Source: an uncultured bacterium (GTDB lineage Bacteria > Patescibacteriota > Minisyncoccia > Phycocordibacterales > UBA9973). Taken from it: a DNA stretch of 7,948 nucleotides. Position numbers and translations under genes: made by a program. Numbering within the stretch: the first letter of the stretch is position 1; every line of letters begins with the position of its first letter. Below the pieces are notes generated by a model. The model made no database searches. It was given only the letters and a program-made list of their open reading frames with translations, and was not told the origin of the DNA. The stretch lies in assembly GCA_903825265.1 (NCBI GenBank), contig CAIJZW010000057.1:1-7948 (forward strand). Reading direction: 5' to 3'. Below, piece by piece: positions 5,317-7,948 of this stretch.

Positions 5317-6708
5317 CTAAAACTGATCCAATCCTGCGCTACTTCCTCCTGTGGGTGCAAAATTATTTACACCCGTTTTGTCGATAGAAACAAAGGTTGT
5401 TGTCTTTTCGTCAAAGTACAGATCAACTTTACCAACTGGTCCATTTCTGTGCTTTTCGATAAGAATTTCAGCAATATTTGTTTTTTCACTTTCATCTTTT
5501 CCTTTATCTTCTCTATGTATAAACATTACGATATCGGCATCCTGCTCAATAGAACCTGAATCACGAAGATCAGAAAGTCTTGGTCTTCCACCACGAGATT
5601 CAACTGCACGAGAAAGCTGAGAAAGAGCTATAACTGGTACATCAAACTCTTTTGCGAGAGCCTTAAGAGAGCGAGATATTTCAGTTACTTGGTTTACCAT
5701 ATTGTCATAATTCTTAGAAGTAGACATAAGCTGTAAGTAATCGACAATGATAAGTCCTATACCATGTTCAGCTCGTATACGACGACAGACAGATCTCATT
5801 CTCACAATAGAGTTACCAGCTAAATCGTCTATAAAAATAGGTGCCTTTGAAAGACTGTCCAGTGAGTCTCGAATTTTAGAAAATTCATTTTCGGAAGTTA
5901 AATTACCAGTACGAAGATTCCAAGCATTAACTCTAGACTGTGCAGCAAGCATTCTATCTACAAGTTGTTGTGTACTCATTTCAAGAGAGAATATAACAGT
6001 AGGAGTGCCATGATTAAGTGCAGCTTGACGAGCGATATCCAAAGCGAGAGTTGTTTTACCCATAGAAGGTCGAGCAGCAAGAATAATTAGGTCTGACTTC
6101 TGAAGACCAGAAAGATATTGATCGAGATCATGAAAACCAGTAGGCACTCCACGAAGCTCACCCTTACTTTCATGAAGCTTTTCTAAACGTTCCCATGCTT
6201 CAGGTAGACTATCTTTAATAGAAGTAAACGCATGTCCTGACATATTACTATTTATGCCCATCATTCTTTTTTCAGCTTGATCTAAGATTTCAAAAACATT
6301 TTCTACTTCTTCTGTGAATCCAAGTTCTGAAATATCAGAACCAGCTTCTATTATTTTTCTCAAAAGATGTTTTTTGCTTACTATATCTGCATAGTATTTG
6401 ATGTTTGTTGAAGCGGGGACTGAATCACTTAATTCAGAAAGATAACTATTACCTCCAATAGAATCTAACATTCCTTTCTCAGTTAGTTTATTAGAAACAG
6501 AAAGTAAATCGATAGGATCTCCTTTACTTGAAAGTTCAAGCATTATTTTATAAATCTGTGAATGTTTAGATACATAAAAAGAATCGTGGTTTATAATATC
6601 GTTAATCTCATGAATAGCAGAAGGGCGAAGCATTATAGAACCTAGAACAGCTTTTTCCCCGTCTATATTTTGGGGAGGAATACGAATGTTTGTTTTTTTA
6701 TCTATCAT
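5317..6708 (-). CDS. dnaB: Replicative DNA helicase DnaB
   Basis: Hexameric ATP-driven helicase that unwinds DNA at the replication fork and recruits primase. The 463-aa protein has the usual bacterial length and no intein. Seen: the N-terminal helical domain (PPQNIDGEKAVLGSIM at 11-26, GGNSYLSEL at 85-93), a linker, then the RecA-like helicase domain with Walker A ARPSMGKT (212-219, Lys218), FSLEMS (240-245, catalytic Glu243), Walker B LIIVDYLQL (319-327, Asp323), SQLSRAVESR (363-372), DLRDSGSIEQDAD (380-392) and KHRNGPVG with Arg421. ATG 6708 matches the family start. It is the first gene of a unit with recR and is expressed from a promoter only about 10 bp upstream, so its mRNA may be nearly leaderless. 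Confidence 0.97.
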   Translation of the reverse strand: MIDKKTNIRIPPQNIDGEKAVLGSIMLRPSAIHEINDIINHDSFYVSKHSQIYKIMLELSSKGDPIDLLSVSNKLTEKGMLDSIGGNSYLSELSDSVPASTNIKYYADIVSKKHLLRKIIEAGSDISELGFTEEVENVFEILDQAEKRMMGINSNMSGHAFTSIKDSLPEAWERLEKLHESKGELRGVPTGFHDLDQYLSGLQKSDLIILAARPSMGKTTLALDIARQAALNHGTPTVIFSLEMSTQQLVDRMLAAQSRVNAWNLRTGNLTSENEFSKIRDSLDSLSKAPIFIDDLAGNSIVRMRSVCRRIRAEHGIGLIIVDYLQLMSTSKNYDNMVNQVTEISRSLKALAKEFDVPVIALSQLSRAVESRGGRPRLSDLRDSGSIEQDADIVMFIHREDKGKDESEKTNIAEILIEKHRNGPVGKVDLYFDEKTTTFVSIDKTGVNNFAPTGGSSAGLDQF

Positions 6709-6717
6709 ATAGGAGTC

Positions 6718-6745
6718 ATTGTATCATTTGTTTCGTTATGGTCAA
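6718..6745 (-). promoter_or_regulatory. Candidate promoter of dnaB-recR
   Basis: On the minus strand, TTGACC (6745-6740) and TACAAT (6723-6718) are separated by 16 bp, and the -10 box is preceded by TGA, an extended -10 element. Transcription should start near 6711-6712, only 3-4 nt before the dnaB ATG at 6708, implying an almost leaderless message. Confidence 0.6.
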
Positions 6746-6770
6746 AAGTCATTTTTAGTATAAGTCTGGG

Positions 6771-6776
6771 TATAAA
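6771..6776 (+). promoter_or_regulatory. Weak candidate -10 box for trpS
   Basis: TATAAA, with TG four bases before it, lies 38 nt ahead of the trpS ATG. No convincing -35 box is present at 16-18 bp. A second AT-rich box, TATTAT at 6802-6807, lies close enough to the ATG to give a leaderless message. The choice between them is open. Confidence 0.25.
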
Positions 6777-6814
6777 ATGTGCAAAACTTTCAATATTTTG
6801 ATATTATATATACT

Positions 6815-7822
6815 ATGTCAAACATTGATGAAATAGTACTAACCGGAGATAGGCCTACAGGAAAACTGCATTTAGGTCACCTTGTAGGATCTATACAAAA
6901 TAGAGTTAAACTTCAAGACGAAGCTTCAAAGAGTTTCTATATGATAGCAGATGTTCAAGCTCTTACTGATAATGCTGATAACCCAGAGAAAGTAAGTAAA
7001 AACGTTATTGAAGTAGCACTTGATAATTTAGCTTGTGGTATTAACCCTAAGAAAACAACAATGTTTATTCAATCAGAAATTCCAGAAATTGCAGAACTTA
7101 CAGTTTTATTCTTGAATCTTGTAACATTAGCAAGACTTAAGAGAAATCCTACAGTTAAGAATGAAATGAAGCAAAAAGGCTATGGAGAGAATGTCCCAGC
7201 AGGATTCCTAGCTTATCCTGTGTCTCAAGCTGCAGATATTTTGTTCTGTAAAGGAAATTTAATTCCAGTTGGTGAAGACCAGCTACCAGTTATAGAACAA
7301 GTTAATGAAATAGTTGATGACTTTAATCGTTTCTATGGAGAAACTTTTTCTAAAGTAAAACATGTTGTAGGAGATACTCCTAGATTGATGGGTACTGATG
7401 GTAATGAGAAAATGGGCAAATCACTAAATAATGGTATTTATTTATCTGATGATTTTGAAACTATATCTAAAAAGGTTATGAGTATGTACACAGACCCTAA
7501 ACATATACACGTAGAAGACCCAGGTCAAGTAGAAGGTAACGTAGTTTTTGTATATTTAGATATTTTTGACCCCAATAAATCTGAAGTAGAAGAGCTTAAA
7601 AAGCAATATAAAAAAGGTGGATTAGGGGATATGGTTATAAAGAAAAGACTGATAAATGTAATAGAAAATTTAATTAATCCTATCAGAACAAAAAGAGAAG
7701 AACTTGCTAAGGATCCCCAAAAAATAATGAAAATCTTAGAAGAAGGAACTATTGAAGCTCAAAAAGTAGCAAAAGAAACAATGGCCGAAGTTAAAAAAGT
7801 TATGAGAATAAATTATTTTTAA
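6815..7822 (+). CDS. trpS: Tryptophanyl-tRNA synthetase
   Basis: Class I aminoacyl-tRNA synthetase that charges tRNA-Trp with tryptophan in the cytoplasm. Using ATG 6815 the protein is 335 aa, normal for the family. Seen: LTGDRPTGKLHLGHLVGS (9-26) with the HIGH-type motif HLGH at 19-22; ADILFCKGNLIPVGEDQLPVIE (140-161), the tryptophan and adenylate pocket; KMGKS at 199-203 in place of KMSKS, a common TrpRS variant; and a helical C-terminal domain. The frame opens upstream at GTG 6779, which would add 12 residues (QNFQYFDIIYT), but family members start just before the LTGDRPTG strand and this extra stretch looks like promoter DNA, so ATG 6815 is preferred. It is divergent from dnaB and followed after 6 nt by a membrane protein gene, likely co-transcribed. 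Confidence 0.96.
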   Translation: MSNIDEIVLTGDRPTGKLHLGHLVGSIQNRVKLQDEASKSFYMIADVQALTDNADNPEKVSKNVIEVALDNLACGINPKKTTMFIQSEIPEIAELTVLFLNLVTLARLKRNPTVKNEMKQKGYGENVPAGFLAYPVSQAADILFCKGNLIPVGEDQLPVIEQVNEIVDDFNRFYGETFSKVKHVVGDTPRLMGTDGNEKMGKSLNNGIYLSDDFETISKKVMSMYTDPKHIHVEDPGQVEGNVVFVYLDIFDPNKSEVEELKKQYKKGGLGDMVIKKRLINVIENLINPIRTKREELAKDPQKIMKILEEGTIEAQKVAKETMAEVKKVMRINYF

Positions 7823-7828
7823 ATATTT

Positions 7829-7948
7829 ATGAAATACATCCATATTTTGTTTACAGTAGTATTTGGAATTATTTATTGGCCAATAAATTTAATTCATATA
7901 AAGTCTCAAGCTTGGTATTTCAAAATGAAAAAAGAAGATATAGTTATA
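7829..7948 (+). CDS. N-terminus of an unrecognised membrane protein (partial)
   Basis: An open frame of 40 codons from ATG 7829 runs off the right edge. It begins MKYIHILFTVVFGIIYWPIN, a short basic start followed by one hydrophobic helix (about residues 4-24, with an internal Pro-Asn), then a charged stretch (FKMKKEDI). This could be a membrane anchor or an uncleaved signal. The start is 6 nt after the trpS stop with no Shine-Dalgarno sequence, so it is probably in the trpS transcript. Too little is present to name a family. Confidence 0.6.
   Translation, partial: MKYIHILFTVVFGIIYWPINLIHIKSQAWYFKMKKEDIVI

Noticed and set aside
5266..5559. A 97-codon plus-strand frame overlapping the dnaB 3' end and the inverted-repeat element.
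   Set aside because: Most of it is antisense to dnaB, and its translation has no recognisable motif.
6779..6814. A GTG start that would lengthen TrpRS by 12 residues.
   Set aside because: TrpRS proteins begin just before the LTGDRPTG strand; the extra stretch is AT-rich with promoter-like boxes, so ATG 6815 fits better.
1..7948. CRISPR arrays, rRNA or tRNA genes, and insertion sequences.
   Set aside because: No regularly spaced direct repeats, rRNA-like stretches, tRNA cloverleaf motifs or transposase motifs were seen on either strand.

Overview
This is an AT-rich bacterial window with tightly packed housekeeping genes, short intergenic gaps and no recognisable Shine-Dalgarno sequence at any start. 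Together with the style of the histidine kinase core (SHQLRSPLTAIKGY) and small genes with few neighbours from the usual operons, this suggests a Candidate Phyla Radiation (Patescibacteria) genome, probably Parcubacteria-like. That placement is inference; there is no rRNA gene to confirm it. The genetic code looks standard: the genes end in TAA or TAG and have no in-frame TGA.

Left edge (1 to about 440): a partial minus-strand gene runs off the window and looks like a ubiquitin-conjugating (E2-type) enzyme, which is very unexpected beside bacterial housekeeping genes. It meets, head to head and with no spacer, a plus-strand membrane histidine kinase that also seems to lack its N-terminus. Both genes are cut at about 303-317. 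The simplest readings are a chimeric assembly or amplification junction, or a real recombination breakpoint.

Middle (440-5201): the histidine kinase (+) converges on cysS (-) over a strong two-way hairpin terminator. cysS overlaps the upstream corA-type metal channel gene (-) by 10 bp, so these two form a small operon. corA is divergent from rplU (ribosomal protein L21, +), and their promoters share a 105-bp gap. The rplU leader carries a hairpin ending 8 nt before the start codon. rplU converges on recR (-) over a 44-bp perfect palindrome that serves as a second two-way terminator.

Right (5202-7948): dnaB then recR form a minus-strand replication/repair unit, expressed from a good promoter only a few bases ahead of dnaB. 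Between them lies the oddest intergenic structure: an 86-bp inverted repeat with 21-bp AT-rich arms around a GC-rich core, and a G-U wobble that favours a minus-strand RNA. Divergent to dnaB is trpS (+), followed after 6 nt by the start of an unrecognised membrane protein that leaves the window.

The identifiable genes cover translation (cysS, trpS, rplU), replication and repair (dnaB, recR), metal transport (corA) and signalling (histidine kinase). Only the E2-like fragment is foreign to this set.
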